The notes: a model not told the origin generated them from the letters alone. Counted from the stretch's first letter, positions 24,276 through 33,176 are shown. The stretch is DNA of 64,000 nucleotides from Arthrobacter sp. efr-133-R2A-120 (GCF_030209835.1 NZ_JARVRF010000018.1:1-64000); one strand, 5' to 3'. Made by a program: numbers and translations.

Positions 24276-25106
24276 TCAGAAGAATCGCGTGAGATTGGCC
24301 AGGACAACCAGGGCGAGGATAGACAGGGCAAGCATCCATCCCGCCCGCCGGAGCCGCGCCCGGTCAACGAGAGTACGAAGCGCGGCGAATTCATGCTGGA
24401 GAGATGCAGCGTCAGCACCGGCCGGCGGGTTCCGGTGCCAGGTCCCCGCCCGGACGGCCGCCGCTGCAACCAGGGCTTTCTGCGTTGGCGTGATTACGGT
24501 CGGGCGGCCGTTGAGCCAGCGCAGGAGCTGCCGGTCCGTGACCACCGCGACGCCGGAGGGACGTTCCCTGACCGTCATGCTCTTGGGGGCAACGATGACG
24601 ACAACGCCGGTGACATCCACGGCCTGGTTCGCTCCGCTTGTCAGAAGCTTCGCCGCGCGGGCGGCTTCATAGCCGGCGTTGTGGAGGTGGCGCTGCTTCT
24701 TGCCGGCGACCATCAGTGTCCGCCCGGCCACCCAGACGGACTGACCCGTGTGGTTCTTGGTATTGAGGGTGAAGACCCCTGACGGACCTATCAAAACGTG
24801 ATCGATATCCGATGTGCCGGCGCCGACCGGGACGGCGTGCAGGACCGTCCATTCCGGTCCTAGACGTTCAAGGATCCTCCCAACCGCTATTTCGCCGAGG
24901 GCGCCCTTGTACCAGGGGTGGTTGTCCGGGGTCAGCGGGTCAGCACCGAAAATACGGCCGAGAAAGGACCGCGAGGACGCACCTGTCCTGTCGGCGAGCA
25001 ACTTCTCGATGACCGACTGTCCCGGGATCCGGTCACTCAGCCCGCCACGCTCCAGATTGCCACCGGGCCGTAGCGGAAAGTCCTGTGATGCAGGTTCAGA
25101 TCTCAC
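24276..25106 (-). CDS. NERD (nuclease-related domain) protein with C-terminal membrane helix
   Basis: 276 aa from GTG 25106, which overlaps the upstream stop (CGTGA). The NERD core is about residues 70-180: GALGEIAVGRILERL, then TSDIDHVLIGPSGVFTLNTKNHTG, where Glu, Asp and the N-x-K motif match the PD-(D/E)xK-like nuclease fold. The end (GWMLALSILALVVLANLTRFF) is a membrane anchor. The family is thought to process nucleic acid, but biochemical evidence is thin. Coupled to the small STAS-like gene upstream. Confidence 0.82.
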   Translation of the reverse strand: MRSEPASQDFPLRPGGNLERGGLSDRIPGQSVIEKLLADRTGASSRSFLGRIFGADPLTPDNHPWYKGALGEIAVGRILERLGPEWTVLHAVPVGAGTSDIDHVLIGPSGVFTLNTKNHTGQSVWVAGRTLMVAGKKQRHLHNAGYEAARAAKLLTSGANQAVDVTGVVVIVAPKSMTVRERPSGVAVVTDRQLLRWLNGRPTVITPTQKALVAAAAVRAGTWHRNPPAGADAASLQHEFAALRTLVDRARLRRAGWMLALSILALVVLANLTRFF

Positions 25107-25534
25107 GAGGTTCCCTCTATCCCTTGTCCCGTCGGAACGAAGTGCCCGCCGGACTGGTCCAGCCATGCCATCGCCTCGTTCCTGGACGTGAAAAAGCGGC
25201 TCGGACACGGCGGCTTGTGGACGCCGAGGAAAAGGCTGGCAATGACCCGATCCACCGGGCTGGACCCAAGCAACGCAATCCGCGAGGCGGCGCAAGTGGA
25301 GAAGATGGAGCGGGCATCACGGCTGAGACCCTCCGTCATTGAGATGTCGACCAGCAACGGATACTGGGACCCCCGGCAGGTTTCCTCGACGGCCGCCATT
25401 GCCGCATGCGCATGGGAGGCCTCGATGGTCCCCTTCGGTTTCCAGATCATGTGGACGACACCATCGGTCCGCAGTTCCAGCTCGAGCATCCGCATGACTC
25501 CCGTGTCATGCCTTGCTGGTCCGGCGTCGGACAT
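25103..25534 (-). CDS. STAS/SpoIIAA-like small protein
   Basis: 143 aa from the ATG at 25534, preceded by GAGGAAG; an earlier in-frame ATG at 25603 cannot be excluded. The pattern ELELRTDGVVHMIWKPKGTIEASHAHAAMAAVEETCRGSQYPLLVDISMTEGLSRDARSIFST resembles the SpoIIAA/STAS-like domain of uncharacterised actinobacterial proteins (strand, central acidic strand VDIS, then helix). The C-terminal FFTSRNEAMAWLDQ is common in this group. Role unknown; it shares an operon with the NERD gene through a 4-bp overlap. Confidence 0.65.
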   Translation of the reverse strand: MSDAGPARHDTGVMRMLELELRTDGVVHMIWKPKGTIEASHAHAAMAAVEETCRGSQYPLLVDISMTEGLSRDARSIFSTCAASRIALLGSSPVDRVIASLFLGVHKPPCPSRFFTSRNEAMAWLDQSGGHFVPTGQGIEGTS

Positions 25535-25677
25535 CTTCCTCAACTTCTCCCGTGTCGGTGGCCCCATCCCACTGGAGCGGCCCGAATCGTCGTCCCCAGA
25601 CAATGCTCACAGGTAGGACGGCCAAGAGTAGCGTTCCCGGGGAAATCCTTGGGAAATCCTGTGGGGAGAGACTGCAA

Positions 25678-26550
25678 TCAGCTTGGTGGATCGTTTCCCA
25701 GGAAGGTCCCTGGTGGCATCCAGGCGCCAAAGACCGGGCCCGGATCGGGCCGCTTTGCGTGCCGCCCGTCGTCGGAGATTCCTTGTTTGAGACGGTGCAG
25801 GACCCATGGGAACAAGTGCTCGCGTGCCCAGATAATGTCATCGGTCCTTGCTTCGCGCCAGGTGCGCCCGGGTAGGTCTTTCGGTGTCATCGGTTCCAAG
25901 GTGTGGGAGACGTTGAGGGTATCGAGCACCATGATGGCGATGGTGTGCTGGCCCAGGGGGGAGAAGTGCAGGCGGTCCGGATCCCACATTCGTGGATGGG
26001 TAAGTTGGCGCAGGGCCCAGAGGTCGGCGATTATCGCGTCGTGGCGCGCGGCGATGGTCCGCAGGTTCTCGTTGAAGATGGCTACCTTGGCGCGGGTGCG
26101 GCGCAGCACGGGCGTAGCACCCCAGTCCGGGCCGGCGAACAAAACAATCGTTGCGCCGGTCGAGGCAAGAAGTTGCACGCCGGCGTCCATCCGGACGGCG
26201 AGTTTGTCGGGATCGCTTCTGCGGAAGATCAGGTCATTGCCCCCGGCATTGAGAGTGATCAGATCCGGTTGCAGCGCTAGCGCGGGGCCCACCTGCTCGT
26301 CCAGTATTTGATGGAGCAACCGTCCACGGACCGCCAGATTCGCGTAAGCGAAATCTTCGTGTCCGGTGCTCAGTTCTTCCGCGACCCGGTCCGCCCACCC
26401 CCGCAGGCCTCCCGGGCTGCGCGGCTCCGGATCTCCCACCCCTTCGGTGAACGAATCACCTAAGGCCACATAACGGCTCCACGGGTGCAGGCGAGCCCCG
26501 GAACCAACGGAGCTACCCTGCGCCGGACTTTCGGCGCTGGGAGCGTTCAT
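25678..26550 (-). CDS. SGNH/GDSL-family hydrolase
   Basis: 290 aa, ATG 26550. Block I is YVALGDSFTEGVGD with nucleophile Ser33, block II has the Gly in YANLAVRGRLL, block III is LNAGGNDLIF with the Asn of the oxyanion hole, and block V is WDPDRLHFSPLGQ with catalytic Asp and His. All four SGNH residues are therefore present. No signal peptide is visible, so it probably acts in the cytoplasm on small acyl esters. It is divergent from the esterase gene at 26648 across about 97 bp. Confidence 0.9.
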   Translation of the reverse strand: MNAPSAESPAQGSSVGSGARLHPWSRYVALGDSFTEGVGDPEPRSPGGLRGWADRVAEELSTGHEDFAYANLAVRGRLLHQILDEQVGPALALQPDLITLNAGGNDLIFRRSDPDKLAVRMDAGVQLLASTGATIVLFAGPDWGATPVLRRTRAKVAIFNENLRTIAARHDAIIADLWALRQLTHPRMWDPDRLHFSPLGQHTIAIMVLDTLNVSHTLEPMTPKDLPGRTWREARTDDIIWAREHLFPWVLHRLKQGISDDGRHAKRPDPGPVFGAWMPPGTFLGNDPPS

Positions 26551-26647
26551 CCCTCCATACTGCTCCTACCGGGCCGAACCCGCCACGGCAGGCTGCGGTC
26601 AATAGCTACTGAACTCACGAGCCGGATGCGCATCCTAGAGTTATCCT

Positions 26648-27565
26648 GTGAACGTCGAATTGCCCTCGCTGATCGATCCTGACCTGTGGACATTCGTCGA
26701 TGAGTCCCGCGCCTTCTACGCCCGCAGGCCGTCTGGCCGTGGTCCGGGCAGCCGGGAAGAGCTGCTCGCATTCCGAGCGGCCATGGCAGCACCCGCAGAG
26801 TGTGATCCACGGCCAATCGCAGAGCTGGCTAGCGCACTTGGCCGAAGCGTTCCGGTGCGGATCCACCTGCCGGTCGGCAAGCCGGTGGCGGGCGTGTTCC
26901 TGGAAATCCACGGCGGCGGCTTCTACATGGGCTCGGCCGCCGGAAGCGACCTTCGCAACAGGCGGCTCGCGGACGCGCTCGGCATTGCAGTGGTCAGCGT
27001 GGATTACCGGCTCGCTCCCGAGCACCCGTGGCCGTCCGCCCCCGACGACTGCGAGACAGCGGCGCTGTGGCTGGTGGAGCACGCCGAAGGCCGTTTTGGC
27101 ACAGCGAAACTCGCTATCGGTGGCTTCTCTGCCGGTGCGACGCTGGCGATGGCTACGCTTGTCCGGTTGCGCGACCGCGGGGTCACCGCGTTTAGCGGCG
27201 GCGTGCTGCAGTTCGGCACCTATGACCTCTCCGCGACGACGCCGGCCGGACGCCTCATCGCCGACGAGTATTTTCTTGACGCCTATGCCGGGAACACGCC
27301 GGATCGCACACACCCCGACCTCTCACCACTCTTCGCCGAGCTCGCCGGCCTGCCGCCGATCATGATCGTGATCGGCAGCGAGGACATCCTCCTGGAAGAC
27401 AATCTCGCCATGGCCGGACGGATTTCGGACGCCGGTGTCGGGGTCGATCTGCGTATCTATCCCGCCTCCCCTCACGGCTTCACCGGACACGGGACGGGGA
27501 TGGGCCGGGCCGCCGTCGGCCACATCGACGCGTGGCTCCGAGCCCGGCTTGGCCCCGAAGCCTGA
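26648..27565 (+). CDS. HSL-type alpha/beta hydrolase (esterase)
   Basis: 305 aa, GTG start. Hormone-sensitive-lipase family features: the oxyanion motif EIHGGGFYMGS, the DYRLAPEHPWP block, nucleophile in GGFSAGATLA, an Asp in GSEDILLEDN and a His in PASPHGFTG. It is cytoplasmic, since no signal peptide is present. The family hydrolyses short acyl esters and lactones. It stands with three other hydrolases in this region (lipase, SGNH, NERD). Confidence 0.9.
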   Translation: MNVELPSLIDPDLWTFVDESRAFYARRPSGRGPGSREELLAFRAAMAAPAECDPRPIAELASALGRSVPVRIHLPVGKPVAGVFLEIHGGGFYMGSAAGSDLRNRRLADALGIAVVSVDYRLAPEHPWPSAPDDCETAALWLVEHAEGRFGTAKLAIGGFSAGATLAMATLVRLRDRGVTAFSGGVLQFGTYDLSATTPAGRLIADEYFLDAYAGNTPDRTHPDLSPLFAELAGLPPIMIVIGSEDILLEDNLAMAGRISDAGVGVDLRIYPASPHGFTGHGTGMGRAAVGHIDAWLRARLGPEA

Positions 27566-27656
27566 ATGGCTTGACCGGGATGGCCACGAGGGTCGGTTCC
27601 CGGCATCAGTTCCCTGGGCGCGACACACTTGGTCGGGTGGCAGACAGGTATAGAGC

Positions 27657-28223
27657 ATGAGGCAACCTTCCAAAGCTCCTGACCGGGAGCGCACCTTCAG
27701 ATTGTTGTATGAGTTGGTCCACCCGGAGCTCATGAGATTTGTTCAGCGCCGCGCCCACCCGGACCACGCCGAAGACGTCGTCGCCGACGCATTCCTTGTC
27801 GTGTGGCGACGCCTCGATGAGTTGCCGAGCCGCCATGACGACGCGAGAGCATGGATCTTCGGCATCACGCGCAACATTCTTCTAAACACCCACCGGGGCG
27901 AACGGCGTCGCCTGGCGCTTGGTGTCCGTCTCGCAGATGCCGCGGCTCTCGCCTACCTGGACGAGGACGCAGACCCGATCGTGAATCGCATTGACCTGGG
28001 CAAAGCATGGTGCGCGCTTTCCGAGACCCATCAGGAGGCACTGGGCCTTGTTGTCTTCGAAGACCTCAACGCACCACAGGCAGCTGCTGTACTCGGCATC
28101 TCACCGGTTGCCTTCCGTCTTCGACTGAGCCGTGCCCGCCGAGCGCTTCGCCTCCTTCTCGAACACCTACCCCGGCACTCCCGTATACCTGCGGCTTCGT
28201 TCGAAAGGACAACCACGCCATGA
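27657..28223 (+). CDS. ECF-type RNA polymerase sigma factor
   Basis: 188 aa. Region 2 runs about residues 15-85 (LYELVHPELMRFVQRRA, DHAEDVVADAFLVVWRRL, ARAWIFGITRNILLNTHRGE), and region 4 about 110-165 (LSETHQEALGLVVFEDLNAPQAAAVLGISPVAFRLRLSRARRALR). No region 1 or 3, as expected for ECF factors. The stop overlaps the ATG of the next gene, which encodes a membrane protein in the usual anti-sigma position. Target promoters cannot be deduced. Confidence 0.9.
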   Translation: MRQPSKAPDRERTFRLLYELVHPELMRFVQRRAHPDHAEDVVADAFLVVWRRLDELPSRHDDARAWIFGITRNILLNTHRGERRRLALGVRLADAAALAYLDEDADPIVNRIDLGKAWCALSETHQEALGLVVFEDLNAPQAAAVLGISPVAFRLRLSRARRALRLLLEHLPRHSRIPAASFERTTTP

Positions 28224-29056
28224 CCCGCAATCAAGAGATCGACACTTTACTTCGATCATTGGACGTCGCGGACCACAAGGCCCCCGTCGACAATGAACGG
28301 GCCCGTGCCGATCTTCTCCGCATCTTGTCCACCGACCCGGTGCAGGCGCCATCCCCGGGCCCGTCGACGAAAACCGCTGCCGGCAAGGGTCGTCGTCTTG
28401 GAGGTACCGGATGGACGGCCCGCAGGGTCGCCGTGGTGGGAGGAATGGTGGCGGTAGTCACCGCAGGCCTGGTTGTCCTGCCGTCCTTGTCAGGCGGGGA
28501 CCCGGCGTTTGCCAGCTGGACCCCCGCTCCTGCCGGCATGACTGAGACTGAACGTAACAGTGCAGCCGCCGAGTGCCGTGCGTCCAAGAAGAATGTGGGG
28601 GGTGGAATGTACGCGGACGACGTCGACTCGGCTGCGGTGGCGATTGCCGAGCGGCGCGGCGTGTGGACCACGGTGGTGCTCACGGGTGAGGACGGGTTCT
28701 CGGCCCTGTGTATTACTGATGACGCCGTCAGTCTTTTCGGTAAGGGAATGATCGGCTCGGTAGGAAAGTCAACCGCTCACCCGGTTCCGGGCCCTCGCGG
28801 GTTAACGGCCACGGCTCTGGGGACGGGAACGATGAGCGCAGGCGACATTTCCATCGCGGCCGGCGACGCGGGCTCTGACATTCTCGCAGTCGTCTACAGG
28901 AGCCGGACCCGTGGGGACGTGACAGCGACCGTGTCCCGGGGACACTTCGCTCTGTGGTTGCCAGGAGACGAACTGCGGAACGCGTCGAGCGACGGCGTCG
29001 AGGTCGAAGTGAGCTATGAGGACGGCACCACGGGAACGAGTCGTCTAACCCTTTGA
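28220..29056 (+). CDS. Single-pass membrane protein in anti-sigma position
   Basis: 278 aa from ATG 28220, coupled to the sigma factor. The cytoplasmic N-terminus (about 70 residues, EIDTLLRSLDVADHKAPVDNERARADLLRIL) resembles the start of other actinobacterial ECF-linked membrane proteins, but lacks the H-x3-C-x2-C zinc motif. One transmembrane helix follows (RVAVVGGMVAVVTAGLVVLPSL). The extracytoplasmic part of about 185 residues is an unassigned domain. An anti-sigma role is inferred from position only. Confidence 0.7.
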   Translation: MTRNQEIDTLLRSLDVADHKAPVDNERARADLLRILSTDPVQAPSPGPSTKTAAGKGRRLGGTGWTARRVAVVGGMVAVVTAGLVVLPSLSGGDPAFASWTPAPAGMTETERNSAAAECRASKKNVGGGMYADDVDSAAVAIAERRGVWTTVVLTGEDGFSALCITDDAVSLFGKGMIGSVGKSTAHPVPGPRGLTATALGTGTMSAGDISIAAGDAGSDILAVVYRSRTRGDVTATVSRGHFALWLPGDELRNASSDGVEVEVSYEDGTTGTSRLTL

Positions 29057-29137
29057 AACAACAAGACACAGGGGGCTGCCTTGCGCACAAGGAGCCCGGG
29101 ATGCCTGGTTGCTTGTCTGGAGGTCCGCGGTTACTGT

Positions 29138-29157
29138 AAGTTACTCATCAGTAACTT
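29138..29157. promoter_or_regulatory. Palindromic operator before the acyl-CoA dehydrogenase
   Basis: AAGTTACTCATCAGTAACTT: perfect 8-bp arms and a 4-bp spacer, ending 15 bp before the ATG at 29173. Core GTTA-N8-TAAC as at 24023, 48575 and 48601. Its position over the ribosome-site region predicts strong repression when occupied. Confidence 0.7.
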
Positions 29158-29172
29158 ATGCGAAGGAGCGCC

Positions 29173-30363
29173 ATGTCCAAGGCAGCAATCGATCTTGAGA
29201 ATCTCCCATACGCCGACGGTGACTTCTACGGCTTTGAGCAATTGCTCACGGGCAAGGAGCAAGACCGGCTGGCTGAGATCCGGGCCTTCCTTTCCCGTGA
29301 GGTCAAGCCGATTGCCGTCGATTGCTGGAACCGCGGGGAATTCCCCATGGACCTGATTCCCAAACTGGCTGAGATTGACCTGGTCAGTCCGGTAAGCCGG
29401 CAAGGCTATTCCAACGTGTTCGCCGGCCTTGTCCACGCAGAGGCAACCCGCGCCGATGCCTCAATTGCCACGTTCATGGGCGTTCACGACGGCTTGTTCA
29501 CCGGTTCCATCGAGGCGTTGGCATCCCAAGAGCAACAGGATGCCTGGCTGCCGGACATTTACTCCCTCAAGAAAATCGGCGCCTTTGGACTTACGGAACC
29601 ATTGGGCGGCTCGGACGTCGCAGGCGGCACCAGGACCACGGCGCGCCGCGAAGGCGGCAACTGGATCCTCAACGGGGCCAAGCGCTGGATCGGCAATGCC
29701 ACCTTCTCGGACTGGGTTGCGATCTTCGCCCGCGACCTCGGCGACGACCAGGTCAAGGGCTTCCTGGTGGACACAAGCCTCCCTGGATTCAAGGCAAGCA
29801 AGATCGAAAACAAGATCTCGCTGCGGACCGTCCAGAATGCCGACATCACCCTCGAAAACGTGGTGGTCCCGGACTTCTTCAAACTGGCCAATGCCAACAG
29901 CTTCAGGGATACCAACAAGGTCCTCAAAGTCACGCGGCTTTCGGTTGCGTGGCAGGCTGTAGGCCAGCAGCTCGCAGCGTTTGACGTCGCCCGCCGCTAT
30001 GCGGTTGAACGGATGCAGTTCGGGAGGCCCCTGGCATCGTTCCAGTTGGTGCAGCAGCAACTCGTGCAGATCCTGGGCAACACCGTCAGCTCCATGGGCA
30101 TGATGGTGCGTCTCGCGCAGCTTGAGGACGCGGGGGTGGCCAAGGACGAGCAATCCGCGCTGGCGAAAGCATTCACCACGGCCCGCATGCGAGAAAGCGT
30201 TGCCCTGGGCCGCGGCATCCTGGGCGGCAACGGCATTGTCACGGACTACGAGATGGCCAAGATCTTCGCCGACGCCGAGGCCATCTACTCCTACGAAGGC
30301 ACCCACGAAATCAACACCCTTGTCACCGGGCGGGCCATCACGGGGATTTCCGCCATCGTCTAG
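29173..30363 (+). CDS. Acyl-CoA dehydrogenase (glutaryl-CoA dehydrogenase-like branch)
   Basis: 396 aa from ATG 29173, chosen because AAGGAG lies correctly spaced; an ATG-like start at 29158 would overlap the operator. FAD/acyl-CoA signatures are present: GAFGLTEPLGGSDVAGGTRT, the substrate-binding RWIGNATFSDW, and near the C-terminus IYSYEGTHEINTLVTGRAITG, where the Glu of YEGT is the likely catalytic base, as in glutaryl-CoA dehydrogenases and ACAD4-like enzymes. It oxidises an acyl-CoA to the 2-enoyl-CoA. The substrate is uncertain. Its 3' end lies in an 18-bp tandem repeat. Confidence 0.9.
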   Translation: MSKAAIDLENLPYADGDFYGFEQLLTGKEQDRLAEIRAFLSREVKPIAVDCWNRGEFPMDLIPKLAEIDLVSPVSRQGYSNVFAGLVHAEATRADASIATFMGVHDGLFTGSIEALASQEQQDAWLPDIYSLKKIGAFGLTEPLGGSDVAGGTRTTARREGGNWILNGAKRWIGNATFSDWVAIFARDLGDDQVKGFLVDTSLPGFKASKIENKISLRTVQNADITLENVVVPDFFKLANANSFRDTNKVLKVTRLSVAWQAVGQQLAAFDVARRYAVERMQFGRPLASFQLVQQQLVQILGNTVSSMGMMVRLAQLEDAGVAKDEQSALAKAFTTARMRESVALGRGILGGNGIVTDYEMAKIFADAEAIYSYEGTHEINTLVTGRAITGISAIV

Positions 30364-30909
30364 CGCCAGCACATCGTCTAGGGGCAACACATCGTCCAGG
30401 GGCAGCAATACGGATGGCCGGAGATCCGTGACGAAGGCAAGCGGGTTGACATACTCATCCCCGTGCCGGACTCCCCAGTGAAGGCACGGTGATCCCGCGC
30501 AGTGGCCGACCCTCACTGCGCCGACGGCTTGTCCTTTGTTCACCGTGGCCCCCTCTGCGAGGTCGCTGTCCACTGGCTCAAAGCTGCTCCGCAGTCCGCC
30601 CCCGTGGTCGATGGTGATCACCGGCCGGTCCACCACGACGCCTACGAAGCTCACGGTGCCGTCGGCGGGCGCGGCGACCGTGACGCCGTCGTCGGCTGCT
30701 TGCAGATCCACGCCGCGGTGCCCACTCAGCCACGGCTTGTCCGGAGGGGCGAAACCGCGCAGGACGGCGGGCTTGGGGGAGAGCGGCCACGCCCAGTCCG
30801 GGCGGATGCCGGGCGGGTTGGGTGCGCCCGGAGGCGGCGATGCCACGGCAGGCGGCGCGCCCAGGGCAACGAGCAATAGAACGTTGGCCAGGAGATGTGC
30901 GGTTCTCAT
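29461..30909 (-). CDS. M23 (LytM) peptidase; reading frame runs on antisense to the acyl-CoA dehydrogenase gene
   Basis: The real domain is residues 1-170 (30909 to about 30400): signal peptide MRTAHLLANVLLLVALGAPPAVA, then the LytM fold with H64 and D68 (SGHRGVDL) and CLHWGVRHG at 141-149, where the first His of the usual HxH is Cys, as in the mycobacterial Rv2891 relatives. After RPSVLLPL the expected stop is missing; the frame continues through the tandem repeat and about 900 bp of the dehydrogenase gene to 29461. That extension is probably non-functional or untranslated. Location divergent from rpsB matches Mycobacterium. Coordinates give the full open frame. Confidence 0.6.
   Translation of the reverse strand: MRTAHLLANVLLLVALGAPPAVASPPPGAPNPPGIRPDWAWPLSPKPAVLRGFAPPDKPWLSGHRGVDLQAADDGVTVAAPADGTVSFVGVVVDRPVITIDHGGGLRSSFEPVDSDLAEGATVNKGQAVGAVRVGHCAGSPCLHWGVRHGDEYVNPLAFVTDLRPSVLLPLDDVLPLDDVLALDDGGNPRDGPPGDKGVDFVGAFVGVDGLGVGEDLGHLVVRDNAVAAQDAAAQGNAFSHAGRGECFRQRGLLVLGHPRVLKLRETHHHAHGADGVAQDLHELLLHQLERCQGPPELHPFNRIAAGDVKRCELLAYSLPRNRKPRDFEDLVGIPEAVGIGQFEEVRDHHVFEGDVGILDGPQRDLVFDLACLESREACVHQEALDLVVAEVAGEDRNPVREGGIADPALGPVEDPVAAFAARRGPGAACDVRAAQWFRKSKGADFLEGVNVRQPGILLLLGCQRLDGTGEQAVVNAHERGN
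30354..30407 (+). repeat. 18-bp tandem repeat, three units, across two convergent gene ends
   Basis: Units at 30354-30371, 30372-30389 and 30390-30407, each starting CATCGTCTAG or CATCGTCCAG. Unit 1 contains the acyl-CoA dehydrogenase stop codon. On the minus strand the array encodes LPLDDV-type repeats at the end of the M23 peptidase domain and contains no stop in that frame. Confidence 0.85.
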
Positions 30910-31344
30910 GGAACCAGCCTTCGTTGGCGCTGCAGATCCCGAAAGCCTCCAGTGCGGCTATGTGGAAAACGATGCGGGAAACCTGCCGAAGGCGAGAGGC
31001 TGAACCCGGGGCTTAAGCGGTCATGAGGTCGAAGGCGCTGTAGTACACTTGGTGGAGCAGTTTGCTGTGCCCTCAGGCTTGTTCAGAAGCGCTTCTCATT
31101 CAGTTGCGCGGGGGCTCCAGGCTGACTACGCGTATCCAACCCTCCAATTGCGAATCCTCGTGGATTCAGTGCTGCGGAGGATTGTGCCTCTTGCGGTCCG
31201 GCGAGTCATTGGCCGGATGAGAAGTGCAATGGATGCCAGGAGCCAAGGCCCGTTCGGGTCCGGCTAATTAACCGTCAACTATTGGCAGGGTAAGAGCGGC
31301 CCGTGTGGCTCTCTCATGAATGACCTGCCGGAAGGAGCGTCGGC
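30910..31344. promoter_or_regulatory. 435-bp gap upstream of rpsB
   Basis: Carries the divergent promoters of the M23 peptidase and rpsB. I see AT-rich GGCTAATTAACCG at about 31261-31273 and the ribosome site GAAGGAG at 31331-31337. A 72-codon open frame at 31049-31267 lacks a convincing start and composition. A ribosomal-protein leader is plausible but I cannot fold it with confidence. Confidence 0.4.
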
Positions 31345-32208
31345 ATGCCCGTCGTAACTATGCGCCAGCTGCTTGACAGCGGCGTCCACTTTGGACACCA
31401 GACCCGTCGTTGGAACCCGAAGATGAAGCGATTTATCTTCACGGAGCGCAACGGCATCTACATCATTGACCTTCAGCAGTCGCTGTCCTACATCGACCGC
31501 GCTTTCGAGTTCGTCAAGGCCACTGTCGCCCACGGCGGCACCGTCCTGTTCGTCGGCACCAAGAAGCAGGCTCAGGAAGCAATCGCTGAGCAGGCTACCC
31601 GTGTTGGCCAGCCGTACGTCAACCAGCGTTGGTTGGGCGGTATGCTCACCAACTTCCAGACCGTCGCCAAGCGCATCCAGCGCATGAAGGAACTCGAAGA
31701 GATCAACTTCGAGGACGTCGCAGGCTCGGGCTACACCAAGAAGGAGCTCCTGCTCCTCAAGCGTGAACTCACCAAGCTGGAAACCAACCTCGGTGGTATC
31801 CGCAACCTGACCAAGGCTCCTTCCGTTCTGTGGGTTGTTGACACGAAGAAGGAACACCTGGCTGTTGACGAAGCCAAGAAGCTGAACATCCCGGTTGTTG
31901 CCATCCTGGACACCAACTGCGACCCCGACGAAGTTGACTTCCCGATCCCGGGTAACGACGACGCCATCCGCTCCGTAAACCTGCTGACCCGCGTGGTTGC
32001 CGACGCCGTTGCTGAGGGCCTCATCGCCCGTAACCAGCGCGCAACCGGTGCTGCAGAGGCCCCGGAAGAGCCGCTGGCTGAGTGGGAGCGCGAGCTCCTC
32101 GAGGGTAGCAAGGCCGAAGCTGCTGAAGCTCCGGCTGCAGAAGCTGTCGAAGCCCCGGCCGCCGAGGCCACGGAAGCTGCTGCCGGCGAAGCCGAAGCAG
32201 ACAAGTAA
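31345..32208 (+). CDS. rpsB: 30S ribosomal protein S2
   Basis: 287 aa, starting [32 protein letters not shown], the universal S2 N-terminus. Residues to about 225 are the conserved fold ([45 protein letters not shown]). The C-terminal 55 residues are an Ala/Glu/Pro-rich tail ([19 protein letters not shown]), common in actinobacteria and probably disordered. ATG preceded by GGAAGGAG. Followed by tsf after a strong hairpin, the usual bacterial pair. Confidence 0.98.
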   Translation: MPVVTMRQLLDSGVHFGHQTRRWNPKMKRFIFTERNGIYIIDLQQSLSYIDRAFEFVKATVAHGGTVLFVGTKKQAQEAIAEQATRVGQPYVNQRWLGGMLTNFQTVAKRIQRMKELEEINFEDVAGSGYTKKELLLLKRELTKLETNLGGIRNLTKAPSVLWVVDTKKEHLAVDEAKKLNIPVVAILDTNCDPDEVDFPIPGNDDAIRSVNLLTRVVADAVAEGLIARNQRATGAAEAPEEPLAEWERELLEGSKAEAAEAPAAEAVEAPAAEATEAAAGEAEADK

Positions 32209-32250
32209 ATCCGGACCTTTCCTGCGCCGGATTTCGGCGCGGGGAGCTAC

Positions 32251-32291
32251 TGACAGGATGGCGGCCCACTCGGTGGGCTGCCGTCCTGTCA
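32251..32291 (+). promoter_or_regulatory. Hairpin between rpsB and tsf, without U-tract
   Basis: 19-bp arms beginning TGACAGGATGGCGGCCCAC with loop TCG; the two arm mismatches become G-U pairs in RNA. No T-run follows (AGTCCGTAAAC), so it may be an attenuator, processing site or leaky terminator setting the S2 to EF-Ts ratio. Confidence 0.65.
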
Positions 32292-32329
32292 GTCCGTAAA
32301 CACATAAATTTCTAGACAGAGGGGTTCAC

Positions 32330-33166
32330 ATGGCGAACTACACTGCTGCTGACATCAAGGCCCTGCGCGAGCGCACCGGCGCCGGCATGATGGACGTCAA
32401 GAAGGCTCTTGACGAGGCCAACGGCGACGCCGAGAAGGCCATCGAGATCATCCGCATCAAGGGCCTCAAGGGCGCTACCAAGCGCGAAGGCCGCTCCACC
32501 GCCGAGGGCCTGGTTGCAGCCAAGGTCACCGACGGCGTGGGCGTAATGATCGAGGTCAACTGCGAGACCGACTTCGTCGCCAAGGCTGACAAGTTCATCC
32601 AGCTGGCAGACAAGGTCCTGGCCGTCGCCGTCGAGTCCGGCGCTGCCGACCTCGAGACCCTGCTGGCCATCGACGTCGACGGCAAGCCCCTTTCCGAGGT
32701 TGTCGTCGAAGAAGGTGCCGTTCTCGGCGAAAAGGTTGTTGTCCGCCGCATCGCCCGCATTGAAGGCGGCACGGTTGACGCTTACCTGCACAAGACCTCC
32801 AAGGACCTCCCGGCCCAGGTCGGCGTCCTGTTCGCCGTTGAGGGCGAGGGCGACGCCGCTGCTACCGCAGCCCACGACGTTGCCGTCCACGTTGCAGCCA
32901 TGGCCCCGAACTACCTGAGCCGCGAAGACGTCCCGGCCGAACTGGTCGAGTCCGAGCGCCGCATCGCCGAAGAGACCGCCAAGGCCGAAGGCAAGCCGGA
33001 AGCCGCTCTCACCAAGATCGTCGAAGGCCGCGTCACGGGCTTCTACAAGGGCGAAGTTCTCCTTGACCAGGCATTCGCCAAGGACTCCAAGAAGACCGTT
33101 GCACAGGTTCTCGAAGAGGCCGGCGTCAAGGCAACCGCAGTTGCCCGTTTCCGCGTCGGAAACTAG
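32330..33166 (+). CDS. tsf: Elongation factor Ts
   Basis: 278 aa. The N-terminal UBA-like module ([27 protein letters not shown]) and the conserved core [10 protein letters not shown] are present; the C-terminal part ends [26 protein letters not shown]. It exchanges GDP for GTP on EF-Tu in the cytoplasm. It follows rpsB, as in most bacteria, and is closed by a good terminator. Confidence 0.98.
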   Translation: MANYTAADIKALRERTGAGMMDVKKALDEANGDAEKAIEIIRIKGLKGATKREGRSTAEGLVAAKVTDGVGVMIEVNCETDFVAKADKFIQLADKVLAVAVESGAADLETLLAIDVDGKPLSEVVVEEGAVLGEKVVVRRIARIEGGTVDAYLHKTSKDLPAQVGVLFAVEGEGDAAATAAHDVAVHVAAMAPNYLSREDVPAELVESERRIAEETAKAEGKPEAALTKIVEGRVTGFYKGEVLLDQAFAKDSKKTVAQVLEEAGVKATAVARFRVGN

Positions 33167-33176
33167 TTAGACATAC

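Noticed and set aside
31049..31267. 72-codon frame upstream of rpsB
   Set aside because: Lies in the rpsB promoter/leader region, with no ribosome site and non-coding-like composition.
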